From JAAYJT01 sp037445555 (GTDB taxonomy: Bacteria; Bacteroidota; Bacteroidia; Bacteroidales; JAAYJT01): a stretch of 64,000 nt of DNA. Made by a program: the position numbers and the translations under genes. The stretch is from positions 1-64,000 of the forward strand of contig JBBIKG010000002.1 in the NCBI GenBank assembly GCA_037445555.1, in the 5' to 3' direction. Positions 50,511 to 59,156 of the stretch are shown one piece after another (the first letter of the stretch is position 1; each line of letters starts with the position of its first letter). The notes below the pieces were generated by a model. That model saw nothing but the letters and a program-made list of their open reading frames with translations. It did no database searches and was not told where the DNA came from.

Positions 50511-53315
50511 ATGCTGATTATCAAAGCCTACCTTCCTGTCGCCTTGCACTTTCTGCTCCCATACATTGCACTGAGCCAGGCAGTTCCGGTCAATAATGCA
50601 TTGGTTAGCGGCAAACTTCAGAACGGACTTACCTATTATATCCTACAAAATGCCGAACCTAAAGCAAGGGCGAGTTTCTACCTGGTGCAAAGCACAGGGT
50701 CTCTGGTCGAGAATGAGCATGAAAATGGACTGGCTCATTTTCTTGAACATATGGCTTTTAAAGGCACCCTAAATTTTCCTGGTAATCAAATTATAAAACT
50801 TTTTGAGAAATACGGCGTGGCCTTTGGCAGAAATATCAACGCCGCGACTTCCTTTAACGAAACGGTATATAAGCTCAGCAATATTCCGGTAAAAAATGAA
50901 GGAATCATCGATACGTGCCTGCTGGTATTGGCTGACTGGGCGCAACACATCGCACTGCATGATAGCGCCATTGATGCTGAACGCAGGGTCATCGAAGAGG
51001 AGATCAGAACCTACAGCAATGTGCATTTCAGACTTCAGAAGAAAATCAATCCTGTAATATTCAGGGGGTCAGAGTACGCAAACAATACAGTCATCGGCAG
51101 TGAGGAAAGCATAAGAAATTTCGGGCATGAAACCATACGCAGCTTTTATAAAAAGTGGTACCGGCCAGGCTTACAGGCAATTATTGTGGTTGGCGACCTG
51201 AATATCTCCTATACTGAAAATAAAATTCACGAAATTTTTAAGAACCTGGTGAATACTGATAATAAACATGCCATACCGTTTTTCGAGATCCCGACACATG
51301 GGGAAACATTGTTCGTGGAAGCCACAGACAAAGAAATTTCCCAATATAGCATAAGCCTGACAATTAAGCATGAATCTACACCTCCCGATAAGAAAGATGA
51401 GAATTATTTGAGGCAGCAAATACTAAGAAAACTGTTTAATCTGGTCATGAATGAAAGAATGGCTGATTTGCTACGTCAGGCAAAACCACCTTTTATAACC
51501 GGAAGTATTGAAATCAGACGGCTTGTGGCAGGGTATGATGCCCTGAGCCTCTCTGCCGTAGCAAACCCAAAACAAACAGAACAGGCTTTTGAGGCTATAT
51601 ACGCAGAAGCATTTCGGGTAGTGAATAATGGAATAATGCCCGAAGAGTTGGAGCGTGCAAGGGCAAACTACGTCATTCAAATCGAGTCGAACTGGAAACA
51701 GAAAGACAAAATTCAAAATGACACTTATGCCCAAAGAATTCAAGCATATTTTCTGAGCGGAGAACCTTTTCCGGACGCTGATAAAGGCTTTGAGCTTAGG
51801 AAATCGATGGCAGAGTCAATAACACAGCAAGAAATAAACCGGACAATTCGCACATGGTTCAGCAATGAAAACCGGGTTATAGTCATAAGCGGACCCGAGG
51901 GCACGTCTGAAGATTATCCCTCACTGGATAAATTACTGGTCATAATGGAGTTCGCAGCCGGCTCAGAAATCTCGGCTGAACCTGTCATGGAGGCATCCGG
52001 GGAACTTGTGACATCTCATCTGATTGGCTCGGCGGTGATCAAAACCAGGCAGCTGCCGGTGCTGGGCGCAGTAGAGTGGACGCTGGCTAACAATGCGCGG
52101 GTGGTTTATCGCTTTGCTGATTTTCAGAAAGATCAGATTAGTATTCAGGCCATCAGCAATGGAGGGTACTCCTTGTATGATACCAGGCAGCTGGCCGCAG
52201 CACAGTTTGCCGCGCAATTTGCCAGTTACAGCGGCTTGGGCAATTTTGATGCCGGCAACCTGCAGAAAGTATTGGCAGGTAAAAATGCCACTATCATTCC
52301 AATCATACAGGAGTACACCGAGAATATAATCGCTACGGGGTCGCCTAGCGATCTAGAGGTGCTTTTTAAATTGCTCTATCTTACATTCGAACATCCCCGT
52401 TTCGACGAGCAGGCTTTTGAGTCGCTAAAGAACAGGTTGCAAGCCGCCCTAGTAAGCAGTATGAAAAACCCACAAAAGGCAATGATGGACAGTTTATCGA
52501 TAATCCTGTCGAACAATCACGAAAGGATTCAACCGCTGACCGCAGAAACGTTTGACTCCTTCAACCTTCAGGATGTTGAACAGATTTACAGGGATAGGTT
52601 TAAAGATGCAGGTGATTTCATCTTTTTCGTGGTCGGCAACAAGCCTGAAAAAGAAGTTAAGGTACTTGTTGAGCAATATATAGGTTCATTTCAGGACCAT
52701 CCGCGAAAGGAACAATGGAAGGACAATAAAATCAGGCTGCCAAAAGGTTTGACAAATAAAACAGTTGAACTGCCTATGCAGGACCCTAAAGCTTTGATCG
52801 TGATGGTAGCTGAAAAACAAGTAAAAACCTCTCCTAAAAATAACCTGACAGGGAATATCTTACAGGAAATACTTCGGGTGAGGTTGATAGAAAAGCTTCG
52901 TGATCGTGAAGGTGCAACCTATGGGGTTTCGGTAGCTGTGTCAGGAAAGAGAATTCCCAGACAAACTCAAACGCTCCAGATCAGTCTTGAAACCAAACCT
53001 GATTACGCAAATCGACTGAGATCGCTAATTGCTGATGAGCTGTATGAGTTAGGTGTCAACGGCCTCAGGGGTGATGAACTTGCCAATACAGTTAAACTTT
53101 TACGAGAAGATTCGGAGCTGCAAAAAATGAACAACAGTTACTGGCTTGCCTCTCTGATTGCGTATTATGAAACCGGCTTTGCGTATAACAACCCGAAATA
53201 TTTTGATCAAATCCTCGCTAAACTGAAAGCCAGGGACATTCAACGGTATGTGAGAAGATTAATGAAAAGGGCCGATCAGGTCCATGTGACTTTTCTACCA
53301 CAATTAAGGGAATAG
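50511..53315 (+). CDS. M16 family zinc metallopeptidase (pitrilysin-like)
   Basis: 934 residues from the ATG at 50511, giving a signal peptide (AYLPVALHFLLPYIALSQ) and an exported product. The inverted zinc motif HxxEH is intact as His76-Phe-Leu-Glu79-His80 in GLAHFLEHMAFKGT, with the downstream Glu in DAERRVIEEEIRTYSN. A second, inactive M16-like half (~480-934, with the substrate-binding RLIEKLRDREGATYGVSVAV) completes the clam-shell. Bacteroidota encode several such exported M16 proteases for peptide degradation. It is monocistronic. Confidence 0.93.
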   Translation: MLIIKAYLPVALHFLLPYIALSQAVPVNNALVSGKLQNGLTYYILQNAEPKARASFYLVQSTGSLVENEHENGLAHFLEHMAFKGTLNFPGNQIIKLFEKYGVAFGRNINAATSFNETVYKLSNIPVKNEGIIDTCLLVLADWAQHIALHDSAIDAERRVIEEEIRTYSNVHFRLQKKINPVIFRGSEYANNTVIGSEESIRNFGHETIRSFYKKWYRPGLQAIIVVGDLNISYTENKIHEIFKNLVNTDNKHAIPFFEIPTHGETLFVEATDKEISQYSISLTIKHESTPPDKKDENYLRQQILRKLFNLVMNERMADLLRQAKPPFITGSIEIRRLVAGYDALSLSAVANPKQTEQAFEAIYAEAFRVVNNGIMPEELERARANYVIQIESNWKQKDKIQNDTYAQRIQAYFLSGEPFPDADKGFELRKSMAESITQQEINRTIRTWFSNENRVIVISGPEGTSEDYPSLDKLLVIMEFAAGSEISAEPVMEASGELVTSHLIGSAVIKTRQLPVLGAVEWTLANNARVVYRFADFQKDQISIQAISNGGYSLYDTRQLAAAQFAAQFASYSGLGNFDAGNLQKVLAGKNATIIPIIQEYTENIIATGSPSDLEVLFKLLYLTFEHPRFDEQAFESLKNRLQAALVSSMKNPQKAMMDSLSIILSNNHERIQPLTAETFDSFNLQDVEQIYRDRFKDAGDFIFFVVGNKPEKEVKVLVEQYIGSFQDHPRKEQWKDNKIRLPKGLTNKTVELPMQDPKALIVMVAEKQVKTSPKNNLTGNILQEILRVRLIEKLRDREGATYGVSVAVSGKRIPRQTQTLQISLETKPDYANRLRSLIADELYELGVNGLRGDELANTVKLLREDSELQKMNNSYWLASLIAYYETGFAYNNPKYFDQILAKLKARDIQRYVRRLMKRADQVHVTFLPQLRE

Positions 53316-53360
53316 TTCAGGCGCGATATGGCGGTCCACCTATGAGTTCATACGGCGTAG

Positions 53361-53780
53361 CTACGGCGATCTGATTTCAAACCAAAACTCTTTCTTGAGC
53401 CGGTTCTTGAAAAGAAACAGTATGCCATAATAAGGCAACAGCAGGGCCAGTGAGAACAATCCACTGATCAGCTCGCTGCCTGTCACAGCGGTCAGCGTAA
53501 AAAGACCAAGTACAACCAAGAGAAAAGGTGCAAGATAAACCAGTAAAACAGCTTTAAGCCCCAGAGTCTGGCTAATAGCTACGACTACATGTGATCCGGG
53601 AGAGATATCCTGACCGGTTTTGTTGGGAACCTCTATTATTCGTTTCTCCATCTCAATAAAATTGCAGGCGCTTTTAGCATCGCAAGAGGTGCATGCAGCC
53701 TGCGTAACCACCTGAACACTTATCATTTGCGGTGTGCTTGACACCACAACCCCCTGATGGCAAAGTTGGTTTTGTTTCAT
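53361..53780 (-). CDS. RseC/MucC-like protein (SoxR-reducing system)
   Basis: 139 residues: an N-terminal Cys-containing domain (CTSCDAKSACNF) and two transmembrane helices (~85-130). RseC-family proteins are usually encoded right beside rnf/rsx genes and have been tied to reduction of SoxR. Here it lies 3.2 kb from rnfB with an M16 peptidase gene between, and is co-transcribed with the SDR gene (12-bp gap). Confidence 0.85.
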   Translation of the reverse strand: MKQNQLCHQGVVVSSTPQMISVQVVTQAACTSCDAKSACNFIEMEKRIIEVPNKTGQDISPGSHVVVAISQTLGLKAVLLVYLAPFLLVVLGLFTLTAVTGSELISGLFSLALLLPYYGILFLFKNRLKKEFWFEIRSP

Positions 53781-53792
53781 AAATCGGGGAAT

Positions 53793-54485
53793 TTAAGGAG
53801 TTGAGAGCGATACGGGAAGGATTTTGCCTCGAAAGTAATGATGTCCCGTAAGCGCAAAATTGGCAATGAACTCACCCATCTGACCTGGTGTCAGGGGTGC
53901 CTTGTATCCCGGAAATGCTTCAGCAAGTATCTCAGTTTGTACTGCACCCAAAGATAGGCAATTGGCCGCAATCTGATTAGCCTCCAGTTCTGCAGCAAGG
54001 CATTCCATCAGGACAGCCAACGCACCTTTAGATGCGCTATAAAGGCTCAGCCCTGCAAATTTGGCGCTGCCCTGGTAACCGCCCATACTTCCTATTCCGA
54101 GTACATGTGAACCTTTAGACATTAATGGGAGAAGCGTCTGGGTCAGTATAAATGGAACCTTAACATTTACGTCAAACATGGTATCGAAATCATTGGCCGA
54201 TAACTTTTCAAATGAATGGTTGATTAAAACACCCGCATTATGAATAACTACATCGACCGTATCAAAATCAATCCGTATACGTTCACCCAGCATGGGGTAT
54301 TCACCAAAGCTTGTCAGTAGAAAACCAACGGGAAACAGGCGTTCAGGGTATTTATATTTAAGGCTGTCGAGAGCAGATGGATTTCTCGTAATGGCTATTA
54401 CGTTTACATCTTTATGGCCGAGCAGCGCCTCCGCTGTGGCCAGTCCGATGCCCCTGCCCGTGCCGGTAATCACTATATTTTTCAT
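53793..54485 (-). CDS. Short-chain dehydrogenase/reductase
   Basis: 230 residues from the ATG at 54485; the alternative start at 54515 overlaps the -7 element. NAD(P)-binding motif GTGRGIGLATAEAL, structural NAG (VVIHNAGVL) and the catalytic Tyr-x-x-x-Lys in LYSASKGAL, with the Ser in GIGSMGG. Substrate unknown. Classical SDR of the KR/FabG-like type. Confidence 0.88.
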   Translation of the reverse strand: MKNIVITGTGRGIGLATAEALLGHKDVNVIAITRNPSALDSLKYKYPERLFPVGFLLTSFGEYPMLGERIRIDFDTVDVVIHNAGVLINHSFEKLSANDFDTMFDVNVKVPFILTQTLLPLMSKGSHVLGIGSMGGYQGSAKFAGLSLYSASKGALAVLMECLAAELEANQIAANCLSLGAVQTEILAEAFPGYKAPLTPGQMGEFIANFALTGHHYFRGKILPVSLSTP

Positions 54486-54512
54486 CTGAAGATTTTTTCG
54501 GAAACTGAAACA

Positions 54513-54520
54513 CAAAAGTA
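54513..54520 (-). promoter_or_regulatory. -7 promoter element for SDR-RseC operon
   Basis: CAAAAGTA on the plus strand reads TACTTTTG on the minus strand, exact TAnnTTTG, 27 bp upstream of the ATG at 54485. Confidence 0.5.
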
Positions 54521-54576
54521 CTCGTAGTTATTCAACATGCCATGATTGACTGCGTTTAAAGTTTGAACATCCTTGC

Positions 54577-54597
54577 TTCATTCCCGTTACGAATGAA
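54577..54597. repeat. 7-bp inverted repeat between SDR and surE
   Basis: TTCATTC-ccgttac-GAATGAA, perfect 7-bp arms with a 7-nt spacer, 33 bp before the surE ATG and in the divergent intergenic region. Could be an operator. Short enough to occur by chance. Confidence 0.25.
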
Positions 54598-54630
54598 ATA
54601 GTTAATTTAGCCAACGAAAAGAAACCACTC

Positions 54631-55431
54631 ATGACATACCACAAACCACTGATTCTGATTACAAACGACGATGGCATATATGCCCCGGGATTGCGTAAAT
54701 TAATCGAAATCATGCGTCCGCTGGGAAGGCTGGCCGTGGTTGCTCCTGACAAATCGCAATCGGGAATGGGACATGCCATTACCGTGACTTCCCCCCTGCG
54801 GGTAACCAAAATCGTGGATAGTGAGGAATATATGGAGTATTCCTGCAACGGAACCCCTGTTGATTGCGTAAAACTGGGGATTAAGGTGATCATGCGTCAG
54901 CGGCCTGACCTGGTGGTTTCCGGCATAAATCACGGCAGCAATGCATCGGTGAACATTCTCTACTCCGGCACGATGGCTGCTGTGCTCGAGGCAGCCATTG
55001 AAAACATTCCGGCTATCGGATTTTCGTTGAACGACTATTCTTACAAAGCTATCTTCGACGGATTCGAGCATCATCTGCAACATTTAAGCCAGCAGGTACT
55101 GATCAGAGGGCTGCCACATGGCACCTGCCTAAATGTAAATATACCTGCTCTGAACGGGAAACATGTAAACGGTATCCGAATCACCCGCCAAGGACACGGA
55201 TACTGGGACGAAGCATATGACGAGCGAACCGACCCGCACAATCACCGCTATTACTGGATTACAGGCGTTTTTAAACCGGTGGATGATAGTGAAGGCACCG
55301 ATATCTGGGCACTTAAAAACAATTATATCTCGGTTGCTCCCGTACAGGTGGATCTGACATCACATCTGGCTATCGACACTTTGAATGGCTGGAACATGAA
55401 TGGCAAACCCGATATTCCAGATCAACCATGA
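54631..55431 (+). CDS. surE: 5'/3'-nucleotidase SurE
   Basis: 266 residues. The metal site motif ITNDDGIYAPGLRKL and the family motif SCNGTPVDCVKLGIKVIM are intact, as is VSGINHGSNASVNILYSGTM. SurE dephosphorylates nucleoside monophosphates, with a role in stationary-phase survival in E. coli. The gene overlaps the next small gene by 4 bp (ATGA), in the run surE-small membrane protein-lpxB. Confidence 0.95.
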   Translation: MTYHKPLILITNDDGIYAPGLRKLIEIMRPLGRLAVVAPDKSQSGMGHAITVTSPLRVTKIVDSEEYMEYSCNGTPVDCVKLGIKVIMRQRPDLVVSGINHGSNASVNILYSGTMAAVLEAAIENIPAIGFSLNDYSYKAIFDGFEHHLQHLSQQVLIRGLPHGTCLNVNIPALNGKHVNGIRITRQGHGYWDEAYDERTDPHNHRYYWITGVFKPVDDSEGTDIWALKNNYISVAPVQVDLTSHLAIDTLNGWNMNGKPDIPDQP

Positions 55432-55724
55432 CACCGTTCAGGAAGTTTTTACATAAGGATTCCTTTGCCCTTGGACTGGTGGTGGCCATTGTTTCCACAG
55501 CCCTCTTCTTGCTTGTGATGTTAGGATTATCAAAGGTAGCGGCTAATTTGTTTGAGCATAGATATTTAAGGTGGCAAAGCCTCGCAATTGTGGGAATATT
55601 TATCAACCTTGTTGCATTTCGATTTTATATGGTGGTTCGCAAATCCGATCGAACCGGCCGCGGCATATTGCTGGCGATGTTTCTGATGACGGTATTATTT
55701 TTCTTATTCTTTCATCAACCCTGA
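55428..55724 (+). CDS. Small two-helix membrane protein
   Basis: 98 residues. Predicted transmembrane segments at about 14-38 (LGLVVAIVSTALFLLVMLGL) and 50-67, with a third hydrophobic stretch at the C-terminus (LLAMFLMTVLFFLFF). No family recognised. Its start overlaps the surE stop and lpxB follows after 17 bp, an arrangement often seen in Bacteroidota. A role in the envelope is only inferred. Confidence 0.75.
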   Translation: MTPFRKFLHKDSFALGLVVAIVSTALFLLVMLGLSKVAANLFEHRYLRWQSLAIVGIFINLVAFRFYMVVRKSDRTGRGILLAMFLMTVLFFLFFHQP

Positions 55725-55741
55725 GTTTTTAAAACCTCCTC

Positions 55742-56857
55742 ATGAAATACTACCTCATTGCCGGCGAAGCCTCAGGCGACCTGTATGCCTCACACCTGAT
55801 GAAAGAGCTCAAGAACCTTGATCCTGAAGCCAGTTTCAGGGCTTGGGGCGGAGATCGTATGCATGAGCAGGGAGCTGAACTGTCGACTCATTATCGGCAA
55901 ATGAATTTTATGGGTTTTTTTGAGGTGTTGATTAACCTCAGAAAAATACTGCACCTAATGCGCCTGTGTCGGGCAGATTTGCTTAGCAATAAACCGGATG
56001 TATTAATTCTGGTGGATTTTCCGGGATTTAATCTGCGCATTGCAAGGTTTGCAAAACGCAATGGCATAAAGGTATTTTACTATATCTCACCCACTGTATG
56101 GGCATGGCATCAGTCAAGGGTGAAGCAGATAAGAAAATTTGTGGACAGATTGTTTGTCATTCTTCCTTTCGAAAAAGAGTTTTTTGCCAGATTCAATATC
56201 GATGTCGATTTTGCCGGACATCCGCTCACTGATATCATTTACAGCCATACACCTGCAGACATAGCCGAATTAAGCAACCCTGATGCATCGAACAAACCTT
56301 TTGTAATTCTTTTACCGGGCAGCCGTAAGCAGGAAATCACGCTGCTGCTTCCGATCATGCTCGGAGTAGTCAAGAACTTTCCACAATGCTATTTCGCGAT
56401 TGCTGCAGCACCATCCCAGCCGGTTGAGTTTTATAAAAAAATCATCGGGCACATACCTGTTCCTATCATTTACGGCAGGACGTATGATCTGTTAGCTAAG
56501 GCAAACGCAGCCATTGTCACCTCGGGAACAGCCACTCTCGAAACCGCTCTTTTTCGGGTTCCCCAGGTAGTGTGTTACAGAGGCCGCTTTATCAACATGC
56601 TCCTGGCTTGGTTTTTTGTTAGAGTAGAGCATATTTCACTGGTTAATCTTATCCTGAAAAAGCCTGCGGTTGCTGAGCTTATTCAATACAAATGTTCATC
56701 GGAAACCATTGGAAGAGAACTTTATACGCTTTTATACAATACTGCTTTTCAAAAACTGGTTTTGCAGGATTATGAGCAATTGTCGGTTTTGCTTGGCCAG
56801 CCCGGTGCCTCGGCCCGACTCGCTCAACTAATGTACACAAGATTAAAAAACGGATAG
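55742..56857 (+). CDS. lpxB: Lipid-A-disaccharide synthase
   Basis: 371 residues. Joins UDP-diacylglucosamine and lipid X into the lipid A disaccharide. Seen: IAGEASGDLYASHLMKELK, the aromatic membrane-contact motif ISPTVWAWHQSRVKQIRKF, LLPGSRKQEITLLLP and VTSGTATLETALFRVPQVVC. Peripheral inner-membrane GT-B glycosyltransferase. Separated from lpxC/fabZ-lpxA by 13 kb. Confidence 0.96.
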   Translation: MKYYLIAGEASGDLYASHLMKELKNLDPEASFRAWGGDRMHEQGAELSTHYRQMNFMGFFEVLINLRKILHLMRLCRADLLSNKPDVLILVDFPGFNLRIARFAKRNGIKVFYYISPTVWAWHQSRVKQIRKFVDRLFVILPFEKEFFARFNIDVDFAGHPLTDIIYSHTPADIAELSNPDASNKPFVILLPGSRKQEITLLLPIMLGVVKNFPQCYFAIAAAPSQPVEFYKKIIGHIPVPIIYGRTYDLLAKANAAIVTSGTATLETALFRVPQVVCYRGRFINMLLAWFFVRVEHISLVNLILKKPAVAELIQYKCSSETIGRELYTLLYNTAFQKLVLQDYEQLSVLLGQPGASARLAQLMYTRLKNG

Positions 56858-56900
56858 ATTCCAACCCAGCATATCTCAATAGTACTATTTTGACTTAATT

Positions 56901-56926
56901 TTAGCTACAAAACTTCTTGTAGCTAA
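56901..56926. repeat. Perfect 10-bp inverted repeat directly before comEC
   Basis: TTAGCTACAA-aacttc-TTGTAGCTAA: two perfect 10-bp arms, 6-nt spacer, ending 1 bp before the GTG start at 56928. As RNA it would sequester the ribosome-binding region and start codon. As DNA it looks like a dimeric operator. Confidence 0.65.
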
Positions 56927-56927
56927 G

Positions 56928-59048
56928 GTGAACCCCTGGAATCAACATACCCTGTTCAGGTTATTGACAGGTTTTGTCACTGGAATCTTACTATACAACT
57001 CGGCTGGTAAAGAGGTCATTCCCTTCTATTCTCTGTGGTGTGTATTTGCTCTCACTATTGCCGTCAAATACCTCGTAAGAAAATATACGCTCTACCGGTA
57101 CCAATTTTGTGCCGGCCTGTTGCTTATCACATCGATGACTGGAATTGGTTATCATTGGAGCAGTATGCGCGACCAGTCAAACAACTCTGACTATGTGGGT
57201 AAAATATACAATAGATCTGACGCTTTACTTGTGCAGATTATCCAACCTCCCGAGCCCCGGCCTGCAAGCGTAAGAGTGGTTGTGAAAGTATTGGCATGTG
57301 AGCAAGACAGCGTAATGCAGGAAGCATCAGGTAAACTTCTACTTTATTTCGCTAAAGATAGTCTGGTAAACCTTCTCAGGTATGGCGACAGGCTGATGAT
57401 AAACTCTTTGCTCGAAACTCCAAAGCCTCCAGTCAATCCGGGCGAGTTTAATTACCAGAGCTATTTATTCAGGAAAAATATTTTTTATCAGTCATATGTC
57501 AAGCCTCAGCAATGGTCATTGATAGGAAGGGGCTTTGGAAATCCGATCTTTACTCTGGCCTACAGTCTGCGCCGAAATTTCTCAGAAGTATTTTCACGAC
57601 ACCACCTTGCAGGTAAGGAATACGCAGTGGCTAATGCGCTAGTACTTGGAATAGACGATTACCTAGATGCGGACACGCGAAAACAATTTTCAGGGGCGGG
57701 GGCTATGCACATTTTGTGTGTATCGGGCCTGCATGTTGGCATCATAGTTCTCATGCTCAACAGCGTACTTTTTTTTCTTAATCGCAACAAATCACTGAGG
57801 TTACTTAAAGCGCTGCTCATATTGTGCGGAGTATGGTTATATGCCATGCTCACTGGCTTGTCGCCCAGTGTCATGAGGGCCGCTGGCATGTTCAGTTTTG
57901 TAATTATCGGCATGCTGCTTAATAGGCCGGGAGGAATCTATAACAGTTTGACAACCTCCGCTTTTTTCCTGCTGCTTTTCAACCCCTTCTTAATCTTTGA
58001 ATTAGGATTTCAGCTCAGCTATGCCGCTGTTCTGGCCATTGTATCCATCCAGCCGCTGATTAAGCAATTATGGCATCCAGAATCTAAGATGGCAAAGGGA
58101 GTATGGGACCTGATCACTGTGTCCATTGCTGCACAGCTTGGTACGTTTCCTTTGGCCATGTTTTATTTCAATCAATTTCCTAATTACTTCATAATCAGCA
58201 ACCTGTTCGCTATACCATTGGCTACGGTCATTCTTTACACCGGAATGGCAGTAGTTATTTTATCATTCATTCCGTTTGTCTCCTACTGGTTGTCTGTATT
58301 ACTCAGTCAATTTTTAAAGATTCTTAATTTAGGAGTTCAATATATCGAACAGCTTCCAGGCGCCGTTACCGATGGCATTTACATATCATTTGCAGCTCTT
58401 TTACTTATATATTTTATGGTTTATGCCTTTTTCAAAGCCTGGGAAAATCGAAAAGTGATTTATGTGCATGCCATTTTCACCATATTGGTTCTGATGGCCG
58501 GTGAGAACCTTATCAGAAACAGCTTATGGGGCAGACAGATAAAAATAATCGCTTATTCCTTACCAAACGATGCAGCCATCGACCTGGTAAGCGGCCGCCA
58601 TGCACATCGCCTGTTGAGCCATGCAGCACTCATCGAGCCGTCTAAATATTCATTTCAGATGCAGGGCAGCTTGTTGTCGTCGGGCATTAGGAATGTTAAC
58701 CAGGTTTCTTTGGACACCTTTTGGCAGTTCACAAAAGATGAAGTCAATTACGCGATAATCAGATACCATCCGCCTTTGTTGTTTTGGGCTGGGCAAACCT
58801 TTTTGATTTATGATGAACATTTTAATGATGTTGAGCTCCCGGAACCCATCCAGGTTGACCATATCTTTATCATCTCCAACAGCATGCAGGTCTCACGGAA
58901 TATTTTTCAACACATAGCTGCCCGGCATGTCATCATAACCAACCGTACGCATCCGCGGGCTCGGGAGCTTTGGAAGTCTCTTTGCGCCGAGGCTTCTATA
59001 CCGTATCATGTGATTTCCGAACAAGGGGCGTTTTCAGTGACCTTATAA
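56928..59048 (+). CDS. comEC: ComEC/Rec2 family DNA-uptake channel protein
   Basis: 706 residues, GTG start. A DUF4131-like N-terminal region with an OB-like domain (~90-200) is followed by the ComEC competence domain with ~8-10 transmembrane helices and the core motif GAMHILCVSGLHVGIIVLML and LYAMLTGLSPSVMRAAGMFS. The C-terminal ~200 residues do not show the HxHxDH motif of the metallo-beta-lactamase domain found in ComEC of Bacillus, consistent with the shorter Bacteroidota form. It transports single-stranded DNA into the cytoplasm. Confidence 0.92.
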   Translation: MNPWNQHTLFRLLTGFVTGILLYNSAGKEVIPFYSLWCVFALTIAVKYLVRKYTLYRYQFCAGLLLITSMTGIGYHWSSMRDQSNNSDYVGKIYNRSDALLVQIIQPPEPRPASVRVVVKVLACEQDSVMQEASGKLLLYFAKDSLVNLLRYGDRLMINSLLETPKPPVNPGEFNYQSYLFRKNIFYQSYVKPQQWSLIGRGFGNPIFTLAYSLRRNFSEVFSRHHLAGKEYAVANALVLGIDDYLDADTRKQFSGAGAMHILCVSGLHVGIIVLMLNSVLFFLNRNKSLRLLKALLILCGVWLYAMLTGLSPSVMRAAGMFSFVIIGMLLNRPGGIYNSLTTSAFFLLLFNPFLIFELGFQLSYAAVLAIVSIQPLIKQLWHPESKMAKGVWDLITVSIAAQLGTFPLAMFYFNQFPNYFIISNLFAIPLATVILYTGMAVVILSFIPFVSYWLSVLLSQFLKILNLGVQYIEQLPGAVTDGIYISFAALLLIYFMVYAFFKAWENRKVIYVHAIFTILVLMAGENLIRNSLWGRQIKIIAYSLPNDAAIDLVSGRHAHRLLSHAALIEPSKYSFQMQGSLLSSGIRNVNQVSLDTFWQFTKDEVNYAIIRYHPPLLFWAGQTFLIYDEHFNDVELPEPIQVDHIFIISNSMQVSRNIFQHIAARHVIITNRTHPRARELWKSLCAEASIPYHVISEQGAFSVTL

Positions 59049-59156
59049 GCTAGGAATCCGGCAAGTGCATTACCAATCGTACTAAATCATGATTCGAACC
59101 ATCCGATAGGTGCCTGACCTTTATGGATTAAAATTTTAATAATATGGATTATAGCA

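Noticed and set aside
59128..59141. Palindrome ATTAAAATTTTAAT between comEC and the TonB receptor
   Set aside because: Pure AT sequence in an AT-rich gap; no GC stem, so not a credible terminator and easily explained by composition.
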